This document shows, piece by piece, positions 7,717 to 17,659 of a stretch of DNA of 64,000 nt; positions within the stretch are counted from its first letter, which is position 1, and each line of letters opens with the position of its first letter. This DNA is from Thermosynechococcus sp. NK55a (GTDB taxonomy: Bacteria; Cyanobacteriota; Cyanobacteriia; Thermosynechococcales; Thermosynechococcaceae). The position numbers and the translations under genes are program-made. Where the stretch lies: the NCBI RefSeq assembly GCF_000505665.1, contig NC_023033.1, positions 1,178,001 to 1,242,000 on the forward strand. The letters run 5' to 3'. The notes beneath the pieces are model-generated. The model was not told where the DNA came from. It did not search any database and saw only the letters and a program-made list of their open reading frames with translations.

Positions 7717-9744
7717 GTGAATAACCAACTTTTTTTGCCAGTGCAAATGCAGTCAATGGGGGCTGCCCTGAAAACCGTAAAAGTGGCAATAGCAACGGTG
7801 GCGATCGCCCTCGGTCCTTTGAGTCCCAGCCGTGGCCAAGCAGCCCCCACCCCTCCTGTCAACACACCCGCTGAGACGCCAGCATCGCCAACATTACCAT
7901 CGGCAGAGCCTGTGCCTGAAAGCCCCCCAGCGGCACCCCCCATCCCCCCCTCTGTGAGTCAGCCCCCCGCTGATGAACCCCAAGTGCTGATTGCTGAAGT
8001 GGTGGTTGAAGGAGCCACTCCTGAACTGGAGCAATTGGTCTATCAAGTCATTAGCACTCGACCGGGCAGTACCACCACCCGCACGCAACTCCAACAGGAT
8101 ACCAACGCCATCTTTGCTACGGGCTTTTTTGCTGATGTCAATGCCGTCCCCAGCGATACCCCCCTCGGTGTGCGGATTACGTTTATCGTGCGCCCTTATC
8201 CGGTACTGCGAGCTGTTCAAGTAGCGGGCAACCAAGTCCTCCCCCAGGAGAAAGTTCAGGAAATCTTTGCGCCGCAAATTGGCCGCACCCTCAATCTCCG
8301 GGAGCTACAGGCTGGAATTGAAAAAATTAACACCTTCTATAGGGATAAGGGCTATATTTTGGGTCAAGTCGTTGGCACCCCCCAAATCGATCCCGATGGT
8401 GTGGTGACGTTGCAGGTAGCTGAGGGGGTGGTTGAACAGGTCACCTATCGCTTTCTAAATAAAGAAGGGGAGCCCACGAAACAACGTACCCGCGACTTTG
8501 TAATTAGCCGGGAAATGGACACCCAACCCGGGGTAGTCCTTAACCAAAAGACAGTGCAGGCAGACTTGCGACGCCTCTTTGAACTGGGACTTTTTGAGGA
8601 TGTGCAAGTTGCCCTTGAACCCGGCCAGGATCCCCGCAAGGTGAACTTGATTCTCAATATCAAAGAGCGCAATACGGGCAGTGTCTCTGCGGGGGCGGGC
8701 TATAGCTCGGCCGCAGGTCTATTTGGAACCGTAGCATTCCAGCAAAACAACCTCTTTGGCCGCAACTGGAAATTTAGTGCGGAAGCCCAAGGGGGGACTG
8801 AAGGGGAATTTCTCTTTGACGTTAGCTTCACCGATCCGTGGATTAAAGGGGATCCCTACCGCACCTCCTACACAGTCAGTGCCTTCAACCGCCTGACGGT
8901 TCCCTATACCTTCAGTAATGGCCCAATTGATGTTCGTTTGGCCAATGGGGATTCTCCGCGGATTAACCGCTTGGGTACTGCGGTCTTTTTTACCCGTCCC
9001 TTTACCAAGAATCGCGATCAGGTGCGTACCGCTTGGACCGGTTCCCTTGGCTTGCAATATCAACGCGTCACATCCCTAGACGGCGGTTTTACTCGCTTTA
9101 ATACCGATGCCTTAGGCAACTGTTTAACCTTTCCAGACAACGGCGTCTGTCGTGGCTTCAATGATCTGTTTACGGTACAAGCGGCGATTCTGCGGGACTT
9201 GCGCAATGATCCCCTGCGTCCCACCAGTGGCCAAGTGATCCGCCTAGGTGTGGATCAGTCGCTTCCCATTGGTGCGGGTAGCATCTTGATGAGTCGGGTG
9301 CGGGGTAGCTATAGCTTCTATATCCCAGTGAAGTTTCTGCGCATTGAGGGGCCGCAAACCTTTGCCTTCAATATTCAAGCGGGGAACATTTTTGGCGATT
9401 TGCCCCCCTATGAATCCTTTACCTTAGGGGGTGCTAACTCGGTGCGCGGTTGGGAAGAGGGGGCGATCGGTTCTGGACGTGCCTTTGTGCAGGGGACCGT
9501 GGAGTATCGCTTTCCCATTTTCAATATTGTGGGTGGGGCGCTGTTTGTTGATGGCGCCAGTTTGCTCGGTACCCAAAGCAGCGTACCCGGCCAGCCGGGG
9601 ATTGTGCGCGGCAAGCCGGGAGAGGGTTTAGGTTATGGAGCAGGGCTGCGGGTAAATACGCCTTTGGGGAATATCCGCATTGACTTTGGCTGGAATAATG
9701 AAGGGCGTAGTGTCTTCAGCTTTGGTATTGGTGAACGCTTCTAG
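7717..9744 (+). CDS. Omp85/BamA outer-membrane assembly protein
   Basis: Up to 675 residues from GTG 7717; ATGs at 7747 and 7756 are alternative starts giving a more compact signal peptide. After the signal sequence comes a Pro/Ala-rich linker (about 45-85). Three POTRA repeats follow (about 88-330: [46 protein letters not shown]), then a 16-strand beta-barrel domain with [15 protein letters not shown] and a C terminus ending FGIGERF. It inserts beta-barrel proteins into the outer membrane and is the cyanobacterial relative of chloroplast Toc75. It heads a cluster with lpxC, fabZ and lpxA, tying outer-membrane protein and lipid A assembly together. Confidence 0.93.
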   Translation: MNNQLFLPVQMQSMGAALKTVKVAIATVAIALGPLSPSRGQAAPTPPVNTPAETPASPTLPSAEPVPESPPAAPPIPPSVSQPPADEPQVLIAEVVVEGATPELEQLVYQVISTRPGSTTTRTQLQQDTNAIFATGFFADVNAVPSDTPLGVRITFIVRPYPVLRAVQVAGNQVLPQEKVQEIFAPQIGRTLNLRELQAGIEKINTFYRDKGYILGQVVGTPQIDPDGVVTLQVAEGVVEQVTYRFLNKEGEPTKQRTRDFVISREMDTQPGVVLNQKTVQADLRRLFELGLFEDVQVALEPGQDPRKVNLILNIKERNTGSVSAGAGYSSAAGLFGTVAFQQNNLFGRNWKFSAEAQGGTEGEFLFDVSFTDPWIKGDPYRTSYTVSAFNRLTVPYTFSNGPIDVRLANGDSPRINRLGTAVFFTRPFTKNRDQVRTAWTGSLGLQYQRVTSLDGGFTRFNTDALGNCLTFPDNGVCRGFNDLFTVQAAILRDLRNDPLRPTSGQVIRLGVDQSLPIGAGSILMSRVRGSYSFYIPVKFLRIEGPQTFAFNIQAGNIFGDLPPYESFTLGGANSVRGWEEGAIGSGRAFVQGTVEYRFPIFNIVGGALFVDGASLLGTQSSVPGQPGIVRGKPGEGLGYGAGLRVNTPLGNIRIDFGWNNEGRSVFSFGIGERF

Positions 9745-9755
9745 GAGAAAGATCG

Positions 9756-10613
9756 ATGAGCGCAGCCTCTGGACCGACAGCATTGGCGGCAACAACTCAA
9801 CAGACCCTTGCTGGCACTGCCCAATGGTCAGGGGTGGGCTTGCATTCAGGCCAGTGGGTTGCGCTCACCCTTCAGCCGGCATCCGCCAATACCGGACGCC
9901 AGTTTGTACGCCTTGATTTGGAGGGGCAGCCCGTCATTCCTGCTCAGATTGAGGCTGTGAAGTCCACTCAGTTGGCAACGGAGTTGGTGGCCAAGGGCGC
10001 TAGTGTGCGTACAGTTGAACATCTATTGGCGGCGCTGGCGATCGCCGGCATTGATAATGTCACGATTCAGATCACAGGTCCTGAGGTGCCCGTGCTCGAT
10101 GGCTCGGCACAACCTTGGCTAGAAGGCATTCAGAGGGTAGGTGTTGTCCCTCAGGAGGCCCCTCGGCCAGCAGTCATCTTAAAGGAACCTGTCACCATTT
10201 ACGAAGGAGACGCCTTTGTCAGTGCTATTCCTGCTCCTGAGCTGCGCCTCACCTATGGCATTGACTTTTCCTATGGGGCGATTGGTCGGCAGTGGTGTAG
10301 TTTTACGCCCTCAGAACTAGCAGCGGAGGTCGCTCCCGCTCGCACCTTTGGTTTTGCTGAACAAGTGGACTATCTGCGCAGCCAAGGTCTGATTCAAGGG
10401 GGCAGTTTAGAGAATGCCCTTGTGTGCAGTGCCAGTGGTTGGATCAACCCGCCGTTACGCTTTGCCGATGAACCTGTTCGCCACAAGTTACTCGATCTCT
10501 GGGGAGATTTAGCCCTCCTTGGGACACCCCCGATCGCCCATTATGTGGCCTATCGCGCCAGTCATCATCTGCATACCCAATTGGCCCGGGCGATCGCCCA
10601 CCAGAGGGTTTAG
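9756..10613 (+). CDS. lpxC: UDP-3-O-acyl-N-acetylglucosamine deacetylase
   Basis: 285 residues. Zn2+-binding motifs of LpxC are present: TVEHLLAAL (His, about residue 88) and [14 protein letters not shown] (His and Asp, about 247-251). [10 protein letters not shown] matches the conserved catalytic Glu/Asp region, and [10 protein letters not shown] is the C-terminal His motif. It performs the committed step of lipid A synthesis in the cytoplasm. AGGAGAAAG just upstream serves the ATG at 9756, 11 bp after omp85's stop, so the two are likely co-transcribed. Confidence 0.95.
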   Translation: MSAASGPTALAATTQQTLAGTAQWSGVGLHSGQWVALTLQPASANTGRQFVRLDLEGQPVIPAQIEAVKSTQLATELVAKGASVRTVEHLLAALAIAGIDNVTIQITGPEVPVLDGSAQPWLEGIQRVGVVPQEAPRPAVILKEPVTIYEGDAFVSAIPAPELRLTYGIDFSYGAIGRQWCSFTPSELAAEVAPARTFGFAEQVDYLRSQGLIQGGSLENALVCSASGWINPPLRFADEPVRHKLLDLWGDLALLGTPPIAHYVAYRASHHLHTQLARAIAHQRV

Positions 10614-10674
10614 GGGCAGCCATTCTCCCCTATGATTTGGTTATATCTTTAATTTGCAGCCGACACCGATCCCT

Positions 10675-11136
10675 ATGCCAACGTTGACTGATTCCCCACC
10701 AACCACTGTGCTGACGGTCACTGAGCTACAGCAGTTGCTCCCCCACCGCTACCCCTTTTTGCTGGTGGATCGGATCATTGACTACGTGCCAGAAAAGTAT
10801 GCTGTGGGGCTGAAAAACGTCACAATCAACGAACCCTTTTTTCAAGGGCACTTTCCGGGTCGCCCCATCATGCCGGGGGTGCTCATTGTGGAAGCCCTTG
10901 CCCAAGTGGGCGGGGTTGTGCTGATGCAGATGAACTGGGCAAAGGATAAACTTTCTGTGTTTGCGGGCATTGATAAGGTGCGCTTTCGCCGTCCAGTCGT
11001 CCCCGGAGATCAGTTGATTCTGCGGGCGGAGCTTCTTGTTGTCAAACAACAGCGCATCGGCAAAATGCAAGGACGGGCTGAGGTGAACGGTCAATTGGTC
11101 TGTGAGGGCGAGATGATGTTCTCGCTGGTGGACTAG
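10675..11136 (+). CDS. fabZ: 3-hydroxyacyl-ACP dehydratase FabZ
   Basis: 153 residues from ATG 10675 (an upstream in-frame TTG at 10654 is less likely). The hot-dog fold signature is clear: [14 protein letters not shown], then the catalytic His in [23 protein letters not shown] with the active-site Glu. It dehydrates 3-hydroxyacyl-ACP in fatty acid elongation and competes with LpxA for hydroxyacyl-ACP. That explains its position between lpxC and lpxA, an arrangement conserved in many Gram-negative bacteria. Confidence 0.96.
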   Translation: MPTLTDSPPTTVLTVTELQQLLPHRYPFLLVDRIIDYVPEKYAVGLKNVTINEPFFQGHFPGRPIMPGVLIVEALAQVGGVVLMQMNWAKDKLSVFAGIDKVRFRRPVVPGDQLILRAELLVVKQQRIGKMQGRAEVNGQLVCEGEMMFSLVD

Positions 11137-11145
11137 TCACAATCA

Positions 11146-11955
11146 ATGATGCAAACACTGATCCATCCTACTGCTGTCATTCATCCCAGTGCTGAACTGC
11201 ATCCCACAGTTCGAGTCGGTCCTTATGCTGTGATTGGTGAACAGGTGCGCGTCGGCGCCCATACGGAAATTGGTGCCCATGTGATTATTGAAGGGCCAAC
11301 GGAGGTGGGGGTAGGCAATCGTATCTTTCCGGGAGCGATCATCGGCACTGCCTCTCAGGATCAAAAATATACGGGTGCCAATAGTGCCCTGCGCATTGGT
11401 GATTACAACACGATTCGCGAGTTCGTGACCATTAACCGCGCCAATGGTGAAGGGGATGCCACAATTATTGGTAACCACAATCTGCTCCTGGCCTATGTTC
11501 ATGTAGCCCATGATTGCGTGATTGAGGATCAGGTGGTGATTACGAATGCCGCCTCGATCGCTGGCCATGTTTGCATTGAATCAAAGGCGCGCATTGGGGG
11601 TATGGTGGGTATTCACCAGTTTGTCCATATTGGTCGCTTGGCGATGGTGGGAGCCATGGCACGGGTGGATCGGGATGTGCCTCCCTATATGCTGGTGGAA
11701 GGTCATCCGGCACGGGTTCGTGCTCTCAATCAGGTGGGACTGCGGCGGGCAGGTGTTACAGAGGCAGAAATGCGCGACCTCAAGGAAGCCTTTCGCATTC
11801 TTTATCGCCGGGAGTTGCCCCTTGCCCAGGCGATCGCCCAATTGGCAACCCTACCCCCTTCTGAGCATTTAGAGCATCTGCAGCGCTTTTTAACCTATGC
11901 CCGCGAAGAGGGACGGCGGGGCTTAACCCCCGGTGGTCGGGCAACGACGGATTAA
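11146..11955 (+). CDS. lpxA: Acyl-ACP--UDP-N-acetylglucosamine O-acyltransferase
   Basis: 269 residues. The N-terminal two thirds are left-handed beta-helix hexapeptide repeats (IHPTAVIHPSAELHPTVRVG and onward). The catalytic His is in LLAYVHVAHDCVIED (about residue 123), and GGMVGIHQFVHIGRLAMVGA is the conserved core. The C-terminal helical domain runs from about 195. It catalyses the first step of lipid A synthesis. The gene starts 9 bp after the fabZ stop. lpxD and lpxB are not in this cluster within the window. Confidence 0.96.
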   Translation: MMQTLIHPTAVIHPSAELHPTVRVGPYAVIGEQVRVGAHTEIGAHVIIEGPTEVGVGNRIFPGAIIGTASQDQKYTGANSALRIGDYNTIREFVTINRANGEGDATIIGNHNLLLAYVHVAHDCVIEDQVVITNAASIAGHVCIESKARIGGMVGIHQFVHIGRLAMVGAMARVDRDVPPYMLVEGHPARVRALNQVGLRRAGVTEAEMRDLKEAFRILYRRELPLAQAIAQLATLPPSEHLEHLQRFLTYAREEGRRGLTPGGRATTD

Positions 11956-11982
11956 GTCTCTAGTTGCCACTTGCTCAATGCC

Positions 11983-12444
11983 ATGCCTGCTGTGGTGCTT
12001 GTCCATCCCCAAATTCCCCCCAATACCGGTAATATTGCCCGCACCTGTGCTGCCACCCAGACACCGCTGCACCTGATTGAACCCTTAGGGTTTGAACTCA
12101 GCGATCGCTACCTCAAGCGCGCCGGTCTAGACTATTGGCCCTACGTCACCTTGTATTGCCACCCCGACTGGGCAACATTTCTGAAAACAGCCCACCGCCA
12201 CGGCCGCTTAATTGCCTTTGAACCTGCCGCCCAGCAGATTTACTGGGACTTCACCTTCACTGAGAGCGATTGGCTGGTCTTCGGCAGTGAACCCGATGGT
12301 ATTCCTGCTGATGTTTTAGCCAGCTGCGATGCCTTCCTCAAAATTCCCATGTGGCAGCCTGCTGTCCGCAGTCTGAACCTCTCGGCATCGGTGGCGATCG
12401 CCCTCATGGAAGTTTACCGCCAACTCTATTCCTCAACTGCTTGA
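11983..12444 (+). CDS. trmL: tRNA 2'-O-methyltransferase TrmL (SPOUT)
   Basis: 153 residues from ATG 11983; an in-frame TTG at 11971 is possible. The SPOUT knot motifs are present: VVLVHPQIPPNTGNIARTC (motif 1), LVFGSEPDGIPADVL (motif 2) and IPMWQPAVRSLNLSASVAIAL (motif 3). TrmL methylates the wobble nucleotide (position 34) of certain leucine tRNAs using S-adenosylmethionine. It follows lpxA by 27 bp and probably rides on the same transcript, with no obvious functional link. Confidence 0.92.
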   Translation: MPAVVLVHPQIPPNTGNIARTCAATQTPLHLIEPLGFELSDRYLKRAGLDYWPYVTLYCHPDWATFLKTAHRHGRLIAFEPAAQQIYWDFTFTESDWLVFGSEPDGIPADVLASCDAFLKIPMWQPAVRSLNLSASVAIALMEVYRQLYSSTA

Positions 12445-12756
12445 TGACTACCATATCAAAGCGCGCATCTCGTTCCTGATCCTCGCCCTTCCCTTTCGGG
12501 TGTAGTTTACGGTTGTACTGAGGCGACGACTAGACTTCTACGATTGAATAGGGAAGGGATATTACCGCCATAAATATAACGTCCACGGGTCAGGCAATGA
12601 CGGCTCTGACCTAGGTTGCAGGGGAGGATTTTATTGATGAAATCCTGTGGCCTGTAGAGACAATTCTCAACGGGCCAAAAACGGGGCAAAGGAGCACGGG
12701 CTTGCCGTTGATTAGATGGCTGAGTTGGCTGAGTTGTGAAAGTGGAGAGAGCGAAT
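12445..12756. other. 312-bp gap before the cellulose genes
   Basis: No credible gene in this stretch. It separates the lpx cluster from the HlyD-cellulose synthase pair and so should carry that pair's promoter. I could not pick a convincing -10/-35 pair or a known riboswitch. A GAGGATTTTATTGATGAAATCC partial inverted repeat lies near 12625-12650. Confidence 0.4.
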
Positions 12757-14007
12757 ATGAATACCTTATCTTCCAGTTCAGTTGCCACCAAACCCCCACC
12801 CACTAACGAACGACGCCGCATTTTTCGTATCGTTCGTATAGGTCTTGGCATCACCCTGATTGGCCTAGCTGTGTATCTCCTCTGGTGGCGACACCGGAAT
12901 GTGGTCAGCCGCGTCGGCTACCTCAATGGCACAGTGATTACGCTCTATGCCAGAATTCCTGGTACATTAACCCTGCAACCGCTGCGCCCCGGCGAGCTCC
13001 TGAAAGCAGGAACGAAAATTGGCTTTATCCGCAACGATCGCAATCCTCAACTGGAAACCGATCGCCAGAATTTGGAAACTCGACTCGGTGTTGCCCTTGC
13101 CCAGCAGCGCAGTTTGCAAGAGAAACGGAACAGCCGCATGGCCTTGATTGCCCAACTGGAGCGCTATCAGCAAAGTCAACACATCCTTGAAACCCGCTTT
13201 GCCCAAGAAGCGGTGCAGCGCACCCTAGGGGAACTCCGCCAAGCCCAAGAAGCTCTGGCCATTGCCCGCATTGAAGCCGATCGCTATACCAGTTTAGTGG
13301 AAGCAGGGGCTGTGGCTCGCCAACTCGCCGATGAAGCCGTTTCCCGTGCCAAGCAAGCGGCGAAATTTGTTGAGAGTAAACAGGCCGAGCTGCGCCGCCA
13401 ACAAACAGCTCTCCAAGCGGCTCGCCAAGGACTGCAACTGGATGCTGCGCGTACCTTTAGCTTTCCCCAAATCCGCCTCATTGATTTGCAAATTGAAGTT
13501 GTTGATATTGATGCTGAACTGTTGGCAGTAGCCACAACCATTGCCGAGCTACGCCGTGAAATTGCCAATATTAAACAGCAACTCTCCCTGCAACGCCTGG
13601 CGACTGTGAAAGTACCGACGACCGCAGTTGTCTGGTCAGTGATCCACAAAACAGGGGAGTTGGGTATTCCCCTAGCAGCGGGTGATCCGATCGTTAAAGT
13701 TCTAGATTGCACTGATGTCTGGGCAACGGCATTGGTGGCCGAGCGAGAAAATCCTCGTCTGCGGGTGGGTCAAGAGGCTACTGTGCGCTTGCTGGATGGG
13801 AGCGATCGCCGACTTAGCGGCATTGTGCGGGCGATTCGTGGTGGCCCTGGTAAGGTCGAAGTGGGGGAAAACGTGGCCGTGCCCCCTCCCGATCTGGTGC
13901 GCAACGAACTGGCGGTTGACGTTCAACTCCACAACCTACCGGAGGACTTCAGCGCCGAACGTTTCTGCGGTGTCGGTCAAAGTGTTGAAGTGGTGTTTAG
14001 AAGCTAA
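12757..14007 (+). CDS. HlyD-type membrane fusion protein paired with cellulose synthase
   Basis: 416 residues from ATG 12757 (an in-frame GTG at 12736 would add seven). One N-terminal transmembrane helix (RIVRIGLGITLIGLAVYLLWW, about 28-50) is followed by a split biotinyl-lipoyl domain (GYLNGTVITLYARIPGTL; VPTTAVVWSVIHKTGELG). A long alpha-hairpin coiled coil (about 100-280) and a beta-barrel end the protein (ALVAERENPRLRVGQEATVRL). Such adaptors bridge inner-membrane exporters to TolC-like channels. Only 3 bp separate it from the cellulose synthase gene, so it likely forms the periplasmic part of a cellulose exporter. Confidence 0.88.
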   Translation: MNTLSSSSVATKPPPTNERRRIFRIVRIGLGITLIGLAVYLLWWRHRNVVSRVGYLNGTVITLYARIPGTLTLQPLRPGELLKAGTKIGFIRNDRNPQLETDRQNLETRLGVALAQQRSLQEKRNSRMALIAQLERYQQSQHILETRFAQEAVQRTLGELRQAQEALAIARIEADRYTSLVEAGAVARQLADEAVSRAKQAAKFVESKQAELRRQQTALQAARQGLQLDAARTFSFPQIRLIDLQIEVVDIDAELLAVATTIAELRREIANIKQQLSLQRLATVKVPTTAVVWSVIHKTGELGIPLAAGDPIVKVLDCTDVWATALVAERENPRLRVGQEATVRLLDGSDRRLSGIVRAIRGGPGKVEVGENVAVPPPDLVRNELAVDVQLHNLPEDFSAERFCGVGQSVEVVFRS

Positions 14008-14010
14008 ACC

Positions 14011-16179
14011 ATGCCCCTCAAGTTGTTGCAAACCGATGGCTGGCTTTTGCTCCTAGGCATTCTAGCCCTCTTAGGAGTATTGCTTTGGCAACTGGACTGG
14101 CGGGATTTACTACCGAATCTTGTCAGTTTTTGGCATGGGGGACAGGCCATCATGCGACCCCAAGGAACTACGCTTGAAGCCCTGCTGTTGCCCGCCTTTG
14201 TTTGGCTTGCCATCACATTTTTACTCAAGGAACTCTCCCCCCAACCCACTTTTTGGTCACGGCTGATTGTCAGTTTGGGGCTAGCCCTGTTGGCGGTGCG
14301 CTATATTCTCTGGCGCTTTTTCAATAGCCTGAACTTGGATGATCCCCTCAATGGCACAGTCTCAATTCTTCTATTTGCGGCTGAGTTGCTGACCCTGATC
14401 AACACGATTTGCTTCTTTGTGCTGTCTATCTTTTCCAAAAACCGCACCCCCGAAGCCGATCGCCTGAGTCAAGCAGTGATTCGCGGTGAGTATCTGCCCT
14501 GGGTGGATGTCATTTTACCCACCTACAACGAAGGCGTAGAGATTTTGCGCCGCTCCGTGATTGCCTGCCAAGCCATGGACTACCCCCACAAGCGCATTTA
14601 CCTGCTGGATGATACCCGTCGCCCAGCGGTGCGCGCCCTTGCCGCAGAACTGGGCTGTGAATATCGCGATCGCCCCGACAACCGCCATGCCAAAGCAGGG
14701 AACATTAACCATGCTCTGCCCACGCTCACGGGGGAACTCATTGCTGTCTTTGATGCCGACTTCATGCCGACGCGGAACTTCCTCACCCGCACTGTGGGCT
14801 TTTTCCAAGATTCCAAGACCGCCATGGTGCAGACGCCGCAGCATTTTTTCAATGAGGATCCGGTCACTGTAAATCTTGGCCTAGAGGGAATTGTCAACAA
14901 CGAGCAGACGCTATTCTTTCGCTTTATTCAACCCAGCCGTGACTTCTTCAACGCCGTGGTATGCTGTGGCACCTGTTTTGTGATTCGCCGCAGTGCCCTC
15001 GATGAGATTGGGGGCATTCCCACCGATAGCATCACCGAAGACTACCTGACTTCTCTGTACTTGCAGGGGCGTGGTTATCAGATCAAGTATCTGAATGAAG
15101 CGCTCTCAGCGGGAATGTCGCCGGAAACTATTAGTGCCTACATTAACCAGCGATTGCGGTGGGGTCAAGGTACACTGCAAATGCTTTTTCTCAAGCAGAA
15201 CTTTTTTACCATTCCTAACCTCAATTTGATTCAGCGTTTTTACCATAGCCTTGGTGTATTGTATTGGCTGCTGTCCATTCCCCGGGTCATTTCTCTTTTG
15301 GCACCCTTGGCCTTTTTACTCTTTGGACTCGCCCCTTTGCGGGCCACAGTGAACGAGATTCTCTACTTTTATTGTCCCTACTACTTGGGGAATATCATGG
15401 CCTTTTCATGGCTCACGGAGGGTCGCCGCTCTGCCTTTTGGTCCGATGTCTATGAAACAATGATTGCCTTTCCCATGGCGATCACGGTGATTCGTACCTT
15501 CATCAGTCCCAAGGGCAAGCCTTTTAAGGTAACGCCCAAAGGTATCGTTGATCCCCACCGTATCCATATTAATTGGCCTTTGGTGCGACCTTTGCTGGTG
15601 ATTGCGGTTTTAGTCATCCTTGGTCTCATCTGGCGCAGTTCTCCCTTGCAAGAAACACAGGTCAATCCAGATAGTTTGGCAATTAACATGTTCTGGTGCA
15701 GTTATAATCTGGCGTTAATTCTTATCTGTACCCTAGTGGCTATCGATGTGCCCCAGCGGCGCCATCCGCGTTTCCTGCGCTCTGAGCCCTGTGAATTGAT
15801 TGTTGGGGGCGATCGCTACCGTGGGCAAACGGTTGATATTTCCGAAGAAGGGGTACGGATACGCCTCAACCGTTTTCCTCCAGAATCGTTCCCTCAGTCA
15901 GTGGGTGAATTGCACTTTCTTGCGCCTAGCCCCCTAATCAGCCTACGCTTACCGGTCCAAGTGCGTTGGTCAAGAACTGCGAACCTAGGCAGCAAGAGCC
16001 TAGTCCTAGAAATTGGTCTCCAATTTCTCTCCTTGTCTATTGCACAACAACGGCACCTGATTAACTATCTCTACTGTCAACCAGGTCAATGGGATGAGGT
16101 GCGTGTTCCTGAAATTAAAACCGCTTGGGCACTCCTTCAGAGTATTTTTCGCTTGCATCCCCTTGCCGAGAGCCGCTAA
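14011..16179 (+). CDS. Cellulose synthase catalytic subunit with PilZ domain
   Basis: 722 residues. Four N-terminal transmembrane helices precede a GT2 domain with every processive-synthase motif: LLDDTRR, VFDADFMP, SITEDYLTS and the product-binding QRLRWGQG. QTPQHFFN is the substrate-gating region. More membrane helices follow (about 410-570), then a C-terminal PilZ domain with QRRHPRF (RxxxR) and VDISEEG (DxSxxG). So c-di-GMP should activate it. Thermosynechococcus cells aggregate by making cellulose with such an enzyme (XcsA/Tll0007 in the literature, from memory); whether this is that ortholog I cannot tell. No bcsB, bcsZ or bcsC lies nearby; the HlyD partner takes their place. Confidence 0.93.
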   Translation: MPLKLLQTDGWLLLLGILALLGVLLWQLDWRDLLPNLVSFWHGGQAIMRPQGTTLEALLLPAFVWLAITFLLKELSPQPTFWSRLIVSLGLALLAVRYILWRFFNSLNLDDPLNGTVSILLFAAELLTLINTICFFVLSIFSKNRTPEADRLSQAVIRGEYLPWVDVILPTYNEGVEILRRSVIACQAMDYPHKRIYLLDDTRRPAVRALAAELGCEYRDRPDNRHAKAGNINHALPTLTGELIAVFDADFMPTRNFLTRTVGFFQDSKTAMVQTPQHFFNEDPVTVNLGLEGIVNNEQTLFFRFIQPSRDFFNAVVCCGTCFVIRRSALDEIGGIPTDSITEDYLTSLYLQGRGYQIKYLNEALSAGMSPETISAYINQRLRWGQGTLQMLFLKQNFFTIPNLNLIQRFYHSLGVLYWLLSIPRVISLLAPLAFLLFGLAPLRATVNEILYFYCPYYLGNIMAFSWLTEGRRSAFWSDVYETMIAFPMAITVIRTFISPKGKPFKVTPKGIVDPHRIHINWPLVRPLLVIAVLVILGLIWRSSPLQETQVNPDSLAINMFWCSYNLALILICTLVAIDVPQRRHPRFLRSEPCELIVGGDRYRGQTVDISEEGVRIRLNRFPPESFPQSVGELHFLAPSPLISLRLPVQVRWSRTANLGSKSLVLEIGLQFLSLSIAQQRHLINYLYCQPGQWDEVRVPEIKTAWALLQSIFRLHPLAESR

Positions 16180-16187
16180 CCATTAAG

Positions 16188-17438
16188 CTAACCATTAAGA
16201 AGGGTGAGGAGATTTTGAATTGCCATACTGGTTGACCGAATTGCGGCATGAATATTGGCATTTTTGGGCTCAACTTGCAGCAGATAGGCCAAGCTGGATT
16301 GGAGATACGTCAGCGCCATCTGAGTGTTGGGATCAATGTGCTGGTAGGCTTGGGGTGAGTAGGGCGGGCCATAACTGGGATGGGGATAGCCCACGGAGTG
16401 CTCATAGTTTGCCCCTGCGTATCCTTGGGAATAGTCGTAGTTGGAATGGGGATAGCCGACGGAGTGCTCATAGTTTGCCCCTGCATATCCTTGGGAATAG
16501 TCGTAGTTGGAATGGGGATAGCCGACGGATTGCTCGTAGTTTGCCCCTGCATATCCTTGGGAATAGTCGTAGTTGGAATGGGGATAGCCGACGGATTGCT
16601 CGTAGTTTGCCCCTGCATATCCTTGGCTAGCTTCAACTGGTTGTGCAGGCTCAGAGGACGCTGAAGCCGTTGCTGCCGCAGCAGGTACCTGTGGCGCTGC
16701 AGGCAAAATAACGGCCTCCTCTGTTTCCTCTGGTTCACTAGCAGGGGAGCCGATTGGGCTGGATGGGGTACCACTGGCCTTGGCAGCCATAATTTCCGTG
16801 GCCTCGAGGATTTGGGTGGGCTCACTGTCGATTTCTCCCATACGTTCTCCCCGTTTGTAGGCACTGATCTGACTGTGACTCTGTGCAGTATCTTTTTCCT
16901 CTTTTTTCAGCCACACAAGAAAGTCCGAGGCGCTGTAGGTGGCTTCTCCCCCCAAGGTACGAATGGCAACAAAGCCATTGGCAGCATTGGCGCTTTGAAT
17001 AGGATACCAGGTGCCCCGATAAAGAATCATCGCATCCATGGCGAGGGAGTTGCCTCCTGTAAGAGCACCGCGTCGCTTACCCCGTGCCCAGCGGTCTTTC
17101 CACAGCACTCCCGCTTCGGTGTATTGGATGACATAGCCTTCGGGAACAGTGCGATGTTCGTAACGTAAAAATCCGGGGGTTTGAGCTATGCCAACTTGGA
17201 AGATTTCATAATCTACCATTACCTCTTGAATCAGAGGTCGATAGGGGGATGCATCCCGTACCTCAATGGCAAGGGTGGGGGCATCTGTTTTCACCCGTGC
17301 AACAATGCCATCTTTGTAGGAAATGAGCTGAACTTCATCAAATGTTGTTTCTACACGCAGGTGCCGATTCGAGAGCATTCGCGAATTTTTCTGAATCAAG
17401 TCTTTAATAAATTGGTCTATTAATTCGCGATCGCCCAT
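16188..17438 (-). CDS. Tandem-repeat protein with Tyr/Gly-rich repeats, function unknown
   Basis: 416 residues. The N-terminal domain (about 1-190) is globular and unrecognised (MGDRELIDQFIKDLIQKN; LWKDRWARGKRRGALTGGN). A Pro/Ala/Glu-rich linker (about 200-270) leads to four copies of a 22-residue repeat beginning SQGYAGANYE and continuing SVGYPHSNYDY. A short C-terminal helical region follows (MALTYLQSSLAYLLQVEPK). There is no signal peptide or membrane helix. The repeats are rich in Tyr, Gly, Asn and Ser, resembling low-complexity self-association segments. It is convergent with cellulose synthase, 8 bp apart. A link to aggregation is conjecture. Confidence 0.85.
   Translation of the reverse strand: MGDRELIDQFIKDLIQKNSRMLSNRHLRVETTFDEVQLISYKDGIVARVKTDAPTLAIEVRDASPYRPLIQEVMVDYEIFQVGIAQTPGFLRYEHRTVPEGYVIQYTEAGVLWKDRWARGKRRGALTGGNSLAMDAMILYRGTWYPIQSANAANGFVAIRTLGGEATYSASDFLVWLKKEEKDTAQSHSQISAYKRGERMGEIDSEPTQILEATEIMAAKASGTPSSPIGSPASEPEETEEAVILPAAPQVPAAAATASASSEPAQPVEASQGYAGANYEQSVGYPHSNYDYSQGYAGANYEQSVGYPHSNYDYSQGYAGANYEHSVGYPHSNYDYSQGYAGANYEHSVGYPHPSYGPPYSPQAYQHIDPNTQMALTYLQSSLAYLLQVEPKNANIHAAIRSTSMAIQNLLTLLNG
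16365..16628 (-). repeat. Four 66-bp tandem repeats inside the 416-residue protein
   Basis: Units at 16563-16628, 16497-16562, 16431-16496 and 16365-16430 keep an exact 66-bp period. The first three are nearly identical; the last diverges at its end. Each encodes 22 residues, and Q/H alternates at one position. The opposite strand is also open across the array because of the repeat, which creates false reading frames there. Confidence 0.95.
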
Positions 17439-17659
17439 AGTTTTTGCTTTGAATCACGGCAAGAAGCCTGCTAGCCACTGGGCCAAGGGACCCTATCCCT
17501 TTGTTTTATTATATTCCCTATGAGTCTCTTTCTATGAAGGGCATTGCTTAATGCAACTCTGGGACACTAGACCCATTCCTGCATAGTGGCCACAGGTTAG
17601 CTTAGGAACATTACCGATGTCAGTCTAGGACAAAAAACTTCCTGGCAACAACCGTAAAT

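Noticed and set aside
12507-12854. 115-codon reverse-strand frame before the HlyD gene
   Set aside because: It overlaps the start of the HlyD gene and has low-quality composition; the region is more likely a promoter.
16220-16630. Open plus-strand frames across the 66-bp repeats
   Set aside because: They are shadows of the repeat in the reverse-strand protein; no ribosome site and no homology pattern.
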